Below, piece by piece: positions 23,550-32,167 of a stretch of DNA of 64,000 nucleotides. The first letter of the stretch is position 1. Each line of letters opens with the position of its first letter. The notes under the pieces are model-generated. The model ran no database searches and had not been told where the DNA came from. It saw only the letters and a program-made list of their open reading frames with translations. This stretch comes from an uncultured Paraprevotella sp. (GTDB taxonomy: Bacteria > Bacteroidota > Bacteroidia > Bacteroidales > Bacteroidaceae): NCBI GenBank assembly GCA_944321345.1, contig CALUKY010000011.1, forward strand, positions 1-64,000, written 5' to 3'. Made by a program: the position numbers and the translations under genes.

Positions 23550-23557
23550 CAAATGTA
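23550..23557 (-). promoter_or_regulatory. Candidate -7 box for sodB
   Basis: Read on the minus strand this is TACATTTG, an exact TAnnTTTG match, immediately next to the inverted repeat. Confidence 0.55.
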
Positions 23558-23635
23558 AGAAGAATAAATGACTATACCTATTAAATTTAAAGAAATCTTT
23601 TTCGGAAAATATCATTTTCATCTGCCATCTTTTTG

Positions 23636-23643
23636 TACATTTG
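23636..23643 (+). promoter_or_regulatory. Candidate -7 box for the nitroreductase gene
   Basis: TACATTTG, the same sequence as the divergent sodB box, lies 43 bases before the nitroreductase ATG at 23687. Confidence 0.5.
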
Positions 23644-23686
23644 TGAAAACAACTATCACTATCGTATAATCCTAAAAACAGAAGAT

Positions 23687-24199
23687 ATGAATTTTAAGGA
23701 ACTTTGCACCAAACGCTTTTCAGTCCGTTCTTATCTGCCCGCCCAGGTACCGGACTCTGCCGTAGAATATATCTTGGAATGCGCCCGTCTGGCTCCATCA
23801 GCTGTAAACAAGCAGCCGTGGATCATCTATGTGTGCCGTGACGAACCAGTACGCCAGCAATTACAGGCTGCCTACAACCGCAGTTGGTTTCAGCAGGCAC
23901 CCATGTATCTGGTCGTTTGTCACAAGACCGATGCTTCATGGGTGCGCCCTTGCGACCAGAAGAACCACGGAGATATCGACATCGCCATTCTGAGTGAACA
24001 TATCTGTCTGGTTGCGGCCGAACAGGGGTTGGGAAGCTGCTGGGTATGCAATTTCGATCCGGAAAGAGTACGTACAGCGCTGAGTCTGGAAGCAAATCTG
24101 GAGCCAGCAGTCATCATTCCTTTGGGGTACAGTAACGAAACGGAAACAGATCATCCCAAAACGCGGAAACCGCTGAACGAGATCTGTGTCATCAAATAA
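23687..24199 (+). CDS. Nitroreductase-family FMN oxidoreductase
   Basis: The predicted 170-residue protein has the nitroreductase fold: KRFSVRSY near the N-terminus for FMN binding, the SAVNKQPWIIYVC block, and AEQGLGSCWVCNF, followed by a C-terminal IPLGY segment. These NAD(P)H-dependent flavoenzymes reduce nitro compounds, quinones or flavins; the natural substrate cannot be inferred. The ATG at 23687 is preferred because upstream in-frame residues from 23633 overlap the promoter box and are not family-like. It is divergent from sodB, so a redox-related role is plausible but is inference. Confidence 0.9.
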   Translation: MNFKELCTKRFSVRSYLPAQVPDSAVEYILECARLAPSAVNKQPWIIYVCRDEPVRQQLQAAYNRSWFQQAPMYLVVCHKTDASWVRPCDQKNHGDIDIAILSEHICLVAAEQGLGSCWVCNFDPERVRTALSLEANLEPAVIIPLGYSNETETDHPKTRKPLNEICVIK

Positions 24200-24217
24200 C
24201 GCATCGCAGAACAAAAG

Positions 24218-24277
24218 AAAACTATTCCCGTCTGAGTGATCTTTGGATAATCCAGTTTCTCAGACGGGAATAGTTTT
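24218..24277. terminator. Bidirectional terminator between nitroreductase and nhaC genes
   Basis: Perfect 19-bp arms (24218-24236 and 24259-24277) with a 22-base loop. A T run follows on the plus strand; the plus-side arm ends one base before the nhaC stop codon. Confidence 0.85.
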
Positions 24278-25792
24278 TTACGATAGAACCGTTTCTTCGG
24301 ATACAGCCTTTGGCTTATGCCTGAAAATCTTATATCCTACAGCTGCCACCAACAAAGTCATCAGCGGACTCAGATAATTAAAGAAGCAATAAGGCAAGTA
24401 AACCAGAGTAGATACTCCAAGAACCATAGATTGTGTCATACCGCACGAGTTCCAGGGAATCAGAACGGAAGTTACCGTTACCGCATCCTCTGTGCTTCGG
24501 CTCAGCAAACGGCTCTCAAAGCCCAAACGCTCATAAGTGTCCCGGAACATATTTCCCGTTAGAATGATGGAAAGATACTGATCGGCACAAACCAAATTCA
24601 TAAACAGACCGACTCCGACAGTAGAGCCCACCAAAGAGAATGTATTATGAGCCAAACGGATGAACATGCGCATAATGCTTTCTATCATACCGGCAGCACT
24701 CATGGATGCTCCGAAAATCATGGCACAGAAAATAAGCCACACCGTACTCATCATACCCGACATTCCCCGGGTAGCCACCAATTCATTTAAAGCGGGCACC
24801 CCGGTATCCAGACTGGTACTGCCATAAACCAAAATCATCACCCCCTTGAAACGGTTCATCCACTTGCCCAAATCATCTCCGGCAATCTGATCCACCAGAT
24901 CCGTCTGCATCAATACGGCTGCCAGACAGGCCATAACCGTAGCCGTAAAGAGAATCACCACAGCGGGCAACTTGCGGGCAATCATGATACCGGTAACCAA
25001 AGGCACCAGCATCAGCCATGGGGAAATGACAAAAACATGCTTCAACCCTTCTGTAAACTCTCCTACATTCTGTGCCGCAGCATCATGATGCATCAGACCG
25101 GCCACGGTAAAAATACCCAAAGTAATCACAAACGAAGGTACCGTAGTGTAACCCATATAACGGATATGCGTAAAAAGAGGTGTACGAGTCGTGGAAGCCG
25201 CCAAAACGGTTGTTTCACTCATCGGCGAGATCTTATCGCCAAAATAGGCACCCGAAATAATGGCGCCGGCAATCCATCCTTCCTCAAAACCTTGTGCCTT
25301 ACCGATACCCAGCAAGGCAATTCCAATAGTGGCAATTGTTGTCCAGGAACTACCGGTCATTACAGAAATAAACGCACAAATGGCACAAGAAGACACCAGG
25401 AACCACTGAGGGTCAATAATCTGCATGCCGTAATAAATCATGGTAGGCACAACACCGCTGACCATCCAGGAACCACCAACCGCTCCGATCAGCAATAAAA
25501 TCAGAATAGCCTGTGCCACTCCACTGATGTTTTCATTTACGGCACGCTCAAAATCCTCCCAACTCATGGTTTTAAGCAGCAGACCAATAATCACACAACA
25601 GGCCGAAGTGACTAATAAAGCGATCTGGCTTCCTCCGGAGAGGGCATCACTGCCAAATGCCGAAATCACACAGACCAACAGTCCGACCAGCAGCACCAGC
25701 GGAACAAAAGCCAACCACACAGGAGGCAGTTTTCGATCCCGTTTCAAATCCTGAAGCATTCCTTCAGTGTCTACCTTGTAATCTTCCTTCAT
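24278..25792 (-). CDS. nhaC: NhaC-family Na+/H+ antiporter
   Basis: This 504-residue membrane protein has about twelve hydrophobic segments. GAIISGAYFGDKISPMSETTVLA and FCAMIFGASMSAAGMIE are typical of the NhaC family, as is LVCADQYLSIILTGNMF. It should exchange cytoplasmic sodium (or other cations or organic acids, in related members) for protons across the inner membrane. The length fits the family. It lies downstream of the POT transporter on the same strand but is separated by a strong hairpin, so it may have its own start of transcription. The gene symbol denotes family membership; ion specificity is not shown by sequence. Confidence 0.9.
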   Translation of the reverse strand: MKEDYKVDTEGMLQDLKRDRKLPPVWLAFVPLVLLVGLLVCVISAFGSDALSGGSQIALLVTSACCVIIGLLLKTMSWEDFERAVNENISGVAQAILILLLIGAVGGSWMVSGVVPTMIYYGMQIIDPQWFLVSSCAICAFISVMTGSSWTTIATIGIALLGIGKAQGFEEGWIAGAIISGAYFGDKISPMSETTVLAASTTRTPLFTHIRYMGYTTVPSFVITLGIFTVAGLMHHDAAAQNVGEFTEGLKHVFVISPWLMLVPLVTGIMIARKLPAVVILFTATVMACLAAVLMQTDLVDQIAGDDLGKWMNRFKGVMILVYGSTSLDTGVPALNELVATRGMSGMMSTVWLIFCAMIFGASMSAAGMIESIMRMFIRLAHNTFSLVGSTVGVGLFMNLVCADQYLSIILTGNMFRDTYERLGFESRLLSRSTEDAVTVTSVLIPWNSCGMTQSMVLGVSTLVYLPYCFFNYLSPLMTLLVAAVGYKIFRHKPKAVSEETVLS

Positions 25793-25818
25793 TTTTCAGA
25801 GTTTTCTATATAATCTGC

Positions 25819-25859
25819 AAAATGCGTCATCATCTTAAAAACAGACAATGACGCATTTT
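25819..25859 (-). terminator. Hairpin between the POT transporter and nhaC genes
   Basis: Perfect 12-bp arms AAAATGCGTCAT (25819-25830) and its complement (25848-25859). It lies 22 bases after the POT stop codon on the minus strand and ends in four T residues. The downstream T tract is short, so partial read-through into nhaC is possible. Confidence 0.7.
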
Positions 25860-25881
25860 CATATTTCAGGTTAATAAAATA

Positions 25882-27546
25882 TTATGCTACCTTTTCCAAT
25901 CGTTTCATCATAGAAAACATAAACAGGGCTGAAAGCAGACAAAGAACAATCAGTACGCTCCATACAATCCACAAATCTATACCTCCCCATAAGTATCCGA
26001 TAAAAGAAACCATATAATTACCGATAGCAGTAGCTACAAACCAGCCACCCATCATCATTCCCTTATATTTAGGAGGAGCTACTTTGCTTACAAATGAGAT
26101 ACCCATCGGAGATAATAACAACTCAGCAAAAGTCAGCACCAAATAAGTTGATATCAACCAATTAGGAGATACTAAGGTCGGTACCGCTCCTTCCTTCAAA
26201 GCATCTGGAGTAGGTAAGCCCTGAGAACCGACAGCCATAATGACAAAGCCTAAGGCCGCAATAATCATACCCAATCCAATTTTTCTCGGAGCAGAAGGTT
26301 CCTTACCTTTTTTAGCCAAAGCAGAGAAAATAGCCAATGAGAACGGAGTCAATGCAACAACAAAGAACGGATTAAACTGCTGGAAAATCTGAGGAAGAAC
26401 TGCAACACTATCCGGTTTTGCCAAATATTGTCCCAACAATCCTAAAAACGCCAATGCACTGACAATTCCAGAAACAAGTTTACCCTTGAAGCTATTACTC
26501 TGGAAAACAGCAAATAAAGCGTAAACAAGAATAACCATCAAAACCAGATTCAAAACATCAAAACTCATCACATTCAATCCGGTTGCTGTAGCTTCTGTAT
26601 AATCACGGGCAAAGAACGTCAGAGTAAGACCATTCTGGTGGAATGCCATCCAAAAGAAAATAACTACAGCGAAAACCAGACATAAAGCCGTAATACGCTG
26701 CTTGGTTTCAACCGGACTCAACTCCTCAACAGAAGCCTGCTGCGTTGTATTTGTAGCCTTACTATTATAGTCCGCATGCTTGAAAGTACTACGGAAACCA
26801 TAGTAAATCAAGATAGAAACAATCAGAGAAATACAAGCAACAGCAAAACCATAATTATATGCCTCAGCCAATTTATCAATATATGTTGTACAGAACGTAG
26901 CCGTATCACCGGTAAAACCCTGAGCAGCTTTCAATGACTCCAAATTAGCCAAAGCACTGGAGGACATACCTGAAGCATTATCCAAATACTGATGAGCCAA
27001 AGCCGGAATCTGACCGTTATAAGTCAAATTACTCATTCCCAATACATAATTTGTTACCTTAGTTGCTGCCGTCGGAGCAAATAAAGCACCAATATTAATG
27101 GCCATGTAAAACAAACTGAAAGCCGTATCACGCTTACCTTGGTACTCCGGGGCATCGTAAAGATTACCAACCATAACCTGCAAATTACCTTTAAACAAAC
27201 CGGTTCCGCAAGCAATAAGAACCAATGCCCCAAACATCATAGTCTTGCCTCCTCCGTCAGCTGCAGTAGGGATTGACAAAAGAACATAGCCGATAAACAT
27301 AATCAATACGCCTAATGTAACCATTTTGCCATAACCAAACTTATCAGCCAGAATACCGCCAATAAGAGGCATAAAATAAACTCCAGCTAAAAAGCCGCCG
27401 AAAATTGTAGACGTTTCCGTTTCTGTGTAGCCAAATTTGGCCTGCAAAAACAAAGTAAAAATAGCAAGCATAGTGTAGTAACCGAAACGCTCGCCTGTGT
27501 TGGCCAGGGCCAACGCATAAAGTCCTTTAGGTTGTCCTTCAAACAT
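25882..27546 (-). CDS. Proton-dependent oligopeptide (POT) transporter
   Basis: This 554-residue inner-membrane protein belongs to the POT/PTR branch of the major facilitator superfamily. The N-terminal ANTGERFGYYTMLAIFTLFLQ contains the ExxERFxYY-type signature (ERFGYY), and FSLFYMAINIGALFAP is the second PTR signature. It should import di- and tripeptides with protons. About 14 hydrophobic segments are visible. The length is slightly above the usual 450-500 because of an inserted loop around residues 175-215. It is expressed from its own promoter box at 27589. Peptide import fits with the dipeptidyl peptidase IV gene at 5788-7989, but the two are not linked in an operon. Confidence 0.92.
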   Translation of the reverse strand: MFEGQPKGLYALALANTGERFGYYTMLAIFTLFLQAKFGYTETETSTIFGGFLAGVYFMPLIGGILADKFGYGKMVTLGVLIMFIGYVLLSIPTAADGGGKTMMFGALVLIACGTGLFKGNLQVMVGNLYDAPEYQGKRDTAFSLFYMAINIGALFAPTAATKVTNYVLGMSNLTYNGQIPALAHQYLDNASGMSSSALANLESLKAAQGFTGDTATFCTTYIDKLAEAYNYGFAVACISLIVSILIYYGFRSTFKHADYNSKATNTTQQASVEELSPVETKQRITALCLVFAVVIFFWMAFHQNGLTLTFFARDYTEATATGLNVMSFDVLNLVLMVILVYALFAVFQSNSFKGKLVSGIVSALAFLGLLGQYLAKPDSVAVLPQIFQQFNPFFVVALTPFSLAIFSALAKKGKEPSAPRKIGLGMIIAALGFVIMAVGSQGLPTPDALKEGAVPTLVSPNWLISTYLVLTFAELLLSPMGISFVSKVAPPKYKGMMMGGWFVATAIGNYMVSFIGYLWGGIDLWIVWSVLIVLCLLSALFMFSMMKRLEKVA

Positions 27547-27588
27547 AATTTAATGGTATTAATTAGTTTAAAACTCAGTTTACGAGCG

Positions 27589-27596
27589 CAAAGATA
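27589..27596 (-). promoter_or_regulatory. Candidate -7 box for the POT transporter
   Basis: On the minus strand this is TATCTTTG, an exact consensus match 43 bases upstream of the ATG. Confidence 0.55.
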
Positions 27597-27810
27597 AAAC
27601 AAAAATAAAGAAAACAGATATTTTGAACATTAATTCGTCTTGCAAAACACCCAAAATTCAAGCATTATGAAATAAAGAATAGAATTTTATATTCATTTAC
27701 CAAGAGCACATAGATACAATTATTTACAAGAAACACCTCATTTTGCAAAACAGAGATAACAAAATGAGATATTTTTTCGTCAAAAATGATTTAATAATAA
27801 ATATTTTTCA
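27597..27810. other. Intergenic region between POT and SulP genes
   Basis: A/T-rich sequence in the 314-base space between the divergent POT and SulP coding regions. Apart from the two promoter boxes at its edges and the hairpin at 27737-27778 it shows no recognisable gene or repeat. Confidence 0.6.
27737..27778 (+). other. Orphan hairpin with T tract
   Basis: Arms CTCATTTTG (27737-27745) and CAAAATGAG (27760-27768) pair perfectly and are followed by ATATTTTTT. It looks like a terminator on the plus strand, yet no plus-strand gene ends upstream. It could end a short RNA or be chance in A/T-rich DNA. Confidence 0.4.
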
Positions 27811-27818
27811 TAATTTTG
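27811..27818 (+). promoter_or_regulatory. Candidate -7 box for the SulP gene
   Basis: TAATTTTG matches the consensus and lies 43 bases before the SulP ATG at 27861. Confidence 0.5.
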
Positions 27819-27860
27819 CAGCTCATTTGGAAATATCACTATTTATTGCTTTACAGAATT

Positions 27861-29555
27861 ATGAAGAGTTTTACATTTTCTCCTCAAATCGTTTCTGATT
27901 TGAAGAACTACTCCAAAGAAAAATTTGCAGCCGACCTGATGGCGGGAGTCATTGTCGGTATTGTGGCACTTCCATTGGCCATTGCATTCGGTATTGCTTC
28001 AGGAGTAAGCCCAGAAACCGGTATCATCACGGCTATCGTTGCCGGACTGGCCATTTCATTATTTGGAGGAAGCAGTGTACAGATCGGAGGACCGACCGGT
28101 GCTTTCATTGTTATCATCTATAACATTATCCAGCAATATGGAGAGTCCGGACTGCTTACTGCTACGATTCTGGCCGGTATTATTTTATTGATACTGGGTA
28201 TTTTCCGACTGGGTACGATCATCAAATACATTCCCTATCCGATTATTGTAGGTTTTACCAGTGGTATTGCCGTTACGATTTTTACCACTCAGATCAAGGA
28301 CCTGTTCGGCCTTACTTTGACCGAGAATCCAGCAGACTTCATCGAAAAATGGGTTGTTTATATCCAAAGTTTTGACACTATTAACTACTGGTCAGCTTTG
28401 GTAGGTATTGTCAGTATCATCATTATTGCCGTATTCCCTAAAATTTCCCGTGTGATTCCAGGTTCTCTGGTGGCTATCGTCCTGATGACCGTAGGAGTTT
28501 ATCTGCTCAAGACCTATGCAGGCGTCACCGGTATTGAAACCATCGGCGACCGCTTTACCATTGAAGGCAAACTGCCGTCACTGGTCATGCCGTCTTTGGA
28601 ATGGGAAACCATCAAGTCACTGATGCAGCCGGCAATTACCATTGCCGTGCTCGGTGCCATCGAATCGCTACTTTCGGCAACCGTAGCCGATGGTGTGATC
28701 GGAAGCAAGCATAATTCCAACCAGGAATTGATCGGACAGGGAATCGCCAATGTGCTTTCTCCACTCTTTGGTGGTATACCGGCAACCGGAGCCATTGCCC
28801 GTACCATGACCAACATCAACAACGGCGGTAAGACTCCCGTTGCCGGAGTGATCCATGCCATCATGCTGTTGCTCATCTTTATATTTCTGATGCCTTTGGC
28901 ACAGTATATTCCGATGTCTTGTCTGGCTGGTGTACTGGTTGTAGTAAGTTACAACATGAGCGGTTGGCGTACGTTCCGTGAGTTACTGAAGAACTCGAAA
29001 TCAGACGTATCGGTATTGCTTATCACATTCCTGCTTACCGTGATTTTCGATCTGACCATCGCTATTGAATTCGGACTGGTATTGGCATGCCTTCTGTTTA
29101 TCAAACGTGTCATGAGTGTCGTTGAAATCAGCAGCATCCGTGATGAAATCGTCCACTCTGAGGACGTAACAATCTCGGGTAAGGAAGAACATCTTACCAT
29201 CCCAAAGGATGTGGAAGCATATGAAATCAACGGTCCTTACTTCTTTGGTATTGCCAACAAATTTGAGGAAGTCATGCTGCAAACCAAGGACCGCCCGAAA
29301 ATCCGTATTATTCGCATGAGAAAGGTTCCGTTTATTGATTCTACCGGTATCCATAACCTGACCAGCCTATGCGAAATGAGCCGTAAGGAAAATATTCAGA
29401 TCATTCTTTCGGGAGTTAACGAGGATGTATACAAAGCCTTGAAACGAAGCGGATTTACCCAAAAACTGAAAGAAGAAAATATTTGTAAGAATATCCATGA
29501 AGCCATCAAGCGGGCCGAAGACTTGCTTGAAAGCTATAAAACTACAAAAGCTTAA
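27861..29555 (+). CDS. SulP-family inorganic anion transporter with STAS domain
   Basis: The predicted 564-residue protein has an N-terminal transport domain of about 10-14 membrane segments and a C-terminal cytoplasmic STAS domain (about residues 440-560, including RMRKVPFIDSTGIHNL, the loop that carries the anti-sigma-antagonist-like Ser/Thr). GIVALPLAIAFGIASGVSPETGI and GGPTGAFIV are SulP signatures. SulP proteins move sulfate, bicarbonate, or other anions; the substrate here cannot be told from sequence. The ATG at 27861 is favoured because the upstream extension to 27816 overlaps the promoter box. A strong terminator follows. Confidence 0.93.
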   Translation: MKSFTFSPQIVSDLKNYSKEKFAADLMAGVIVGIVALPLAIAFGIASGVSPETGIITAIVAGLAISLFGGSSVQIGGPTGAFIVIIYNIIQQYGESGLLTATILAGIILLILGIFRLGTIIKYIPYPIIVGFTSGIAVTIFTTQIKDLFGLTLTENPADFIEKWVVYIQSFDTINYWSALVGIVSIIIIAVFPKISRVIPGSLVAIVLMTVGVYLLKTYAGVTGIETIGDRFTIEGKLPSLVMPSLEWETIKSLMQPAITIAVLGAIESLLSATVADGVIGSKHNSNQELIGQGIANVLSPLFGGIPATGAIARTMTNINNGGKTPVAGVIHAIMLLLIFIFLMPLAQYIPMSCLAGVLVVVSYNMSGWRTFRELLKNSKSDVSVLLITFLLTVIFDLTIAIEFGLVLACLLFIKRVMSVVEISSIRDEIVHSEDVTISGKEEHLTIPKDVEAYEINGPYFFGIANKFEEVMLQTKDRPKIRIIRMRKVPFIDSTGIHNLTSLCEMSRKENIQIILSGVNEDVYKALKRSGFTQKLKEENICKNIHEAIKRAEDLLESYKTTKA

Positions 29556-29598
29556 GGACACAAATTGTCTGTGATTTCTCCTTGTTAACTTTATTTCA

Positions 29599-29642
29599 AA
29601 GAGGTCTGTGTCGTAAGGACACAGACCTCTTATGTTTTTTTC
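29599..29642 (+). terminator. Terminator after the SulP gene
   Basis: Perfect 14-bp arms (29599-29612 and 29618-29631), five-base loop GTAAG, then a run of T residues. A strong rho-independent terminator. Confidence 0.92.
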
Positions 29643-29739
29643 GAAAAGCTCCAGTCCTTTGGGCAGAGGATTCTGCACTTGTCAGCAGACAATTTCAACA
29701 CGGTGTTTTTATAGAAAATTCCGATAAAGGAACAAAACC

Positions 29740-30357
29740 CTACAATTCATCCAGGTCTTCTCCACTGCGTTCCATAATATTTGCCGCCAGCTTATCTGCC
29801 GCCTGAATAATCGTCACCAAAGGATAAAGTTTCTGGGAAGTATCAAAACATCTCTGGTCTTCATAACTGTTCATGTTAATTCCCCAGGCTCCCATATGCC
29901 AACGAATCGCGAGCATCTCATCATCCGTCAGTGCGATCCCGTTGCAAAGTAGCAGAATAACGGACTTCTCGCCATGCCCCATCGGAAAATTTTTATAAGA
30001 GACCTTATAGCCCTCGCAATCTTCCCAGGTTCCTAATACAGTCTTGCGTTTTTTAACTGTACGAAAATAAATATCGCTCTTACACACATCATGCAGCAGA
30101 CTGGCAATAATGACACTCTCCCTCTCTACTTCTTTAGCCAAGCCGGGGTCCAGACCGATCATTCCTTCCCAAACCATCAGAGCGGCCTTGCAGGTATTCA
30201 GCGAATGTTCCACCAGTCCCCCTTCCACATTCAGATGATGATTGGCAGATGCCGGAGCAGTGAAGAATCCCATATCCTCCAGAGCAACCAACAAATCCTC
30301 CACCCCTTCACGGTTGGTAGAGCGGAGCAATTCTATAAACTCTTCCTTTGCTTTCAT
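29740..30357 (-). CDS. HD-domain phosphohydrolase-like protein
   Basis: The predicted 205-residue protein has the metal-binding HD motif in IIASLLHDVCKSD and additional His residues (HHLNVEGGLVEHS, MGHGEKS, IRWHMGAW) that fit an HD-fold hydrolase. Substrates of this subgroup are not established; nucleotide or nucleic-acid phosphohydrolysis is the usual activity of the superfamily. I chose the ATG at 30357 because AAGGAG stands six bases before it; an in-frame ATG at 30378 would add seven residues. It lies downstream of the EFR1 gene on the same strand with a gap of 22-43 bases, so the two are probably one transcript. Confidence 0.85.
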   Translation of the reverse strand: MKAKEEFIELLRSTNREGVEDLLVALEDMGFFTAPASANHHLNVEGGLVEHSLNTCKAALMVWEGMIGLDPGLAKEVERESVIIASLLHDVCKSDIYFRTVKKRKTVLGTWEDCEGYKVSYKNFPMGHGEKSVILLLCNGIALTDDEMLAIRWHMGAWGINMNSYEDQRCFDTSQKLYPLVTIIQAADKLAANIMERSGEDLDEL

Positions 30358-30400
30358 TGTTTTCTCCTTGCTTTTCATATGTAGTAACTAAAACCCGACA

Positions 30401-31183
30401 TTAAAGAAACAATTCCGGTTCACGTCTTTTCCGGAAGTTGTCATAAAGGAATTTGGTAAACGGCGTGTCAAAAACGCGCTGTTCAAAAGGACATTTCTTC
30501 ACACAGGCACAACAAAGCGTACACTTCTCCGCATCTGTTTCGATTTTTCCCTCAGATGACTTGGATATGGCATGTACCGGACAAAACGCAATACATTTTC
30601 CGCATAATGTACAACCCTCCAGACAGACCGGTGCTACCGGCGGTTGCTCCTTTACCGCACGATAAGGAACATTTCCTTTCACACATAGAGTTTCTTCGGA
30701 AATACCCTGCGCCAGTTTCAGAACAGCCTTCTGTCCCAGTTCACGGGCTTTTTGCAGGTCTGAAGTATCCGGACGACCTTCCGCTACCGGCATCTGCTTG
30801 CGGCTGAAACTGTGTTCACCGATGAAAGCGCCGGCTGCTATAACCTTGAGATGCAATTTTTCAGCCTCATCACGCAACTCGATCAAAGCGTCTTCATAAT
30901 CCCGATTTCCGTAAACGACGGCCACAAGGGCTGGAACACCTGGCGCCTGAATTCTTTGGAAACGCTGTATTGCCTGCAAAGCCACACGACCGGCATAAAC
31001 AGGAGCAGCCAACACCAACAAGTCCGCATCACATACTATCGGGGGAACACTTTCATCTGTAGTCAGATCAAATTCCTTTATCTCTTTGGCTCCAGTTCCT
31101 TCTGCCAAGGCCAAAGCCACTTTTTTTGAAGTATCTGTAGGAGAAAAATATACAACACCTACTGTTTTCACTAAACTTTCCAT
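30401..31183 (-). CDS. EFR1-type protein: flavodoxin-like domain plus two 4Fe-4S clusters
   Basis: This 260-residue protein combines an N-terminal flavodoxin-like domain (GVVYFSPTDTSKKVA, LVLAAPVYAGRV, VYGNRDYEDALIEL) with a C-terminal ferredoxin domain of two clusters, CTLCGKCIAFCP and CTLCCACVKKCP. This layout defines the EFR1 family of anaerobes, presumed internal electron carriers; the specific partners are unknown. It is cytoplasmic, with no signal peptide. The next gene downstream is the HD-domain protein. A -7 box lies at 31210-31217. Confidence 0.9.
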   Translation of the reverse strand: MESLVKTVGVVYFSPTDTSKKVALALAEGTGAKEIKEFDLTTDESVPPIVCDADLLVLAAPVYAGRVALQAIQRFQRIQAPGVPALVAVVYGNRDYEDALIELRDEAEKLHLKVIAAGAFIGEHSFSRKQMPVAEGRPDTSDLQKARELGQKAVLKLAQGISEETLCVKGNVPYRAVKEQPPVAPVCLEGCTLCGKCIAFCPVHAISKSSEGKIETDAEKCTLCCACVKKCPFEQRVFDTPFTKFLYDNFRKRREPELFL

Positions 31184-31209
31184 TCTATCAGTTTTGTATT
31201 AAAGACATA

Positions 31210-31217
31210 CAAAGATA
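31210..31217 (-). promoter_or_regulatory. Candidate -7 box for the EFR1-HD genes
   Basis: Minus-strand TATCTTTG, 27 bases before the EFR1 ATG. Position and sequence fit the consensus. Confidence 0.5.
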
Positions 31218-31280
31218 TAGCTTCCTGACCTGAAAAACAACAGAGCGGACTCTTAATCCGTCATTCTCAAAAATGCCCTG

Positions 31281-31877
31281 TTAAAACCGATAGCCCAGAC
31301 TCAACTGCATACTGCGGTTCATAGACTTAAAATCATCATTTAAAGATTTGCGCGTTGGAAGAAAGCCATGCACATAACGGAAATTCCACTCCAAATGCTC
31401 ATTAAAGGCATAACCGACGCCACCGGCCAAAGCCACATCTACCGGTTTGGTATCTTCGATGCGATGTCTTTCATCCTTGTATTTTTGATATTCTCCCAAC
31501 AGAAAACCCACTTGCGGACCCAGTTCGAAATATAATCCGCCAGCAAACTGAAAACGAGCCAGTACCGGTATGTTCAGATAATGAAGATTATCTTTAGCCA
31601 TAAATTTATCTTTTTCGTCCAAAGACTCCCAAACTTCAAAGCGACAACCTTGCAGAGCATAAAGCAATTCGGTCTGCAAACTCCACTCCTCATTAAGATG
31701 ATAAGTTGCAAAGCCACCTACCTGAGCTCCAACCTTGAACTTCGGATCCATAGCTTCCCATTTCATTTTACTGGCATTCAATCCGCCTTTCACTCCAAAA
31801 CTCCATTGTGCCCATAACGCAGTACTGCCCAGTCCCAGACCAATCACCAGAGCAGCCAATCTTTTCAAATTCATCAT
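31281..31877 (-). CDS. Small outer-membrane beta-barrel protein
   Basis: This 198-residue protein has a signal peptide (MMNLKRLAALV to SSTALWAQ) and a pattern of alternating hydrophobic residues ending in an aromatic C-terminus (LSLGYRF), both marks of an eight-stranded outer-membrane barrel of the porin-like/OmpX type (PF13568 group). WSFGVKGGLNASKM and LYFELGPQVGFLLGEYQK are characteristic of that group in Bacteroidetes. No specific function is known for most members. It is not obviously in an operon with the EFR1 gene. Confidence 0.82.
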   Translation of the reverse strand: MMNLKRLAALVIGLGLGSTALWAQWSFGVKGGLNASKMKWEAMDPKFKVGAQVGGFATYHLNEEWSLQTELLYALQGCRFEVWESLDEKDKFMAKDNLHYLNIPVLARFQFAGGLYFELGPQVGFLLGEYQKYKDERHRIEDTKPVDVALAGGVGYAFNEHLEWNFRYVHGFLPTRKSLNDDFKSMNRSMQLSLGYRF

Positions 31878-32040
31878 TGCTTTTAATTTTTATCGTTTAT
31901 CCTTATAAACGACCTTTTCCTTTTATTATTGCATTTGAAAGAAAGATTCTGATTTTCCTCAAAAACTTTAGTCCGGCAAGGATTGTTTAAAAATATCTAT
32001 CCTTTTCTTAAAAAGGAAAGGCTGTCACAGAAAATATCAT

Positions 32041-32048
32041 TAATTTTG
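32041..32048 (+). promoter_or_regulatory. Candidate -7 box for the thiamin operon
   Basis: TAATTTTG, an exact consensus match, lies about 15-20 bases before the TPP aptamer, so the riboswitch would begin near the transcript 5' end. Confidence 0.6.
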
Positions 32049-32061
32049 CAGTGCGATGACA

Positions 32062-32143
32062 AATCTGTCGCGGGGTGCCTCATAACAACGGGCTGAGAAC
32101 ATACCCTTATCATCTGATCCGGACAATGCCGGCGAAGAGAAAT
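32062..32143 (+). ncRNA. TPP riboswitch (THI element)
   Basis: The conserved blocks of the thiamin pyrophosphate aptamer occur in order: GGGGTGCC, GGCTGAGA, ACCCTT, CTGATCCGGACAATGCCGGCG. The first two form the P2/P3 core that binds the pyrimidine, and the last forms the P4/P5 arm that binds the pyrophosphate. The element lies between a promoter box and the ATG of a TonB-dependent receptor at 32168. No terminator hairpin is evident between aptamer and ATG, so control may act on translation start. Boundaries are approximate. Confidence 0.95.
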
Positions 32144-32167
32144 TATTTATTTTATACTTCATTATTT

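Noticed and set aside
25793-25859. Promoter for nhaC inside the hairpin
   Set aside because: GCATTTTG is one base off the -7 consensus and lies in the stem; too weak to call.
32075-32167. In-frame N-terminal extension of the TonB receptor
   Set aside because: It would be translated from the conserved core of the TPP riboswitch; the signal peptide begins at 32168.
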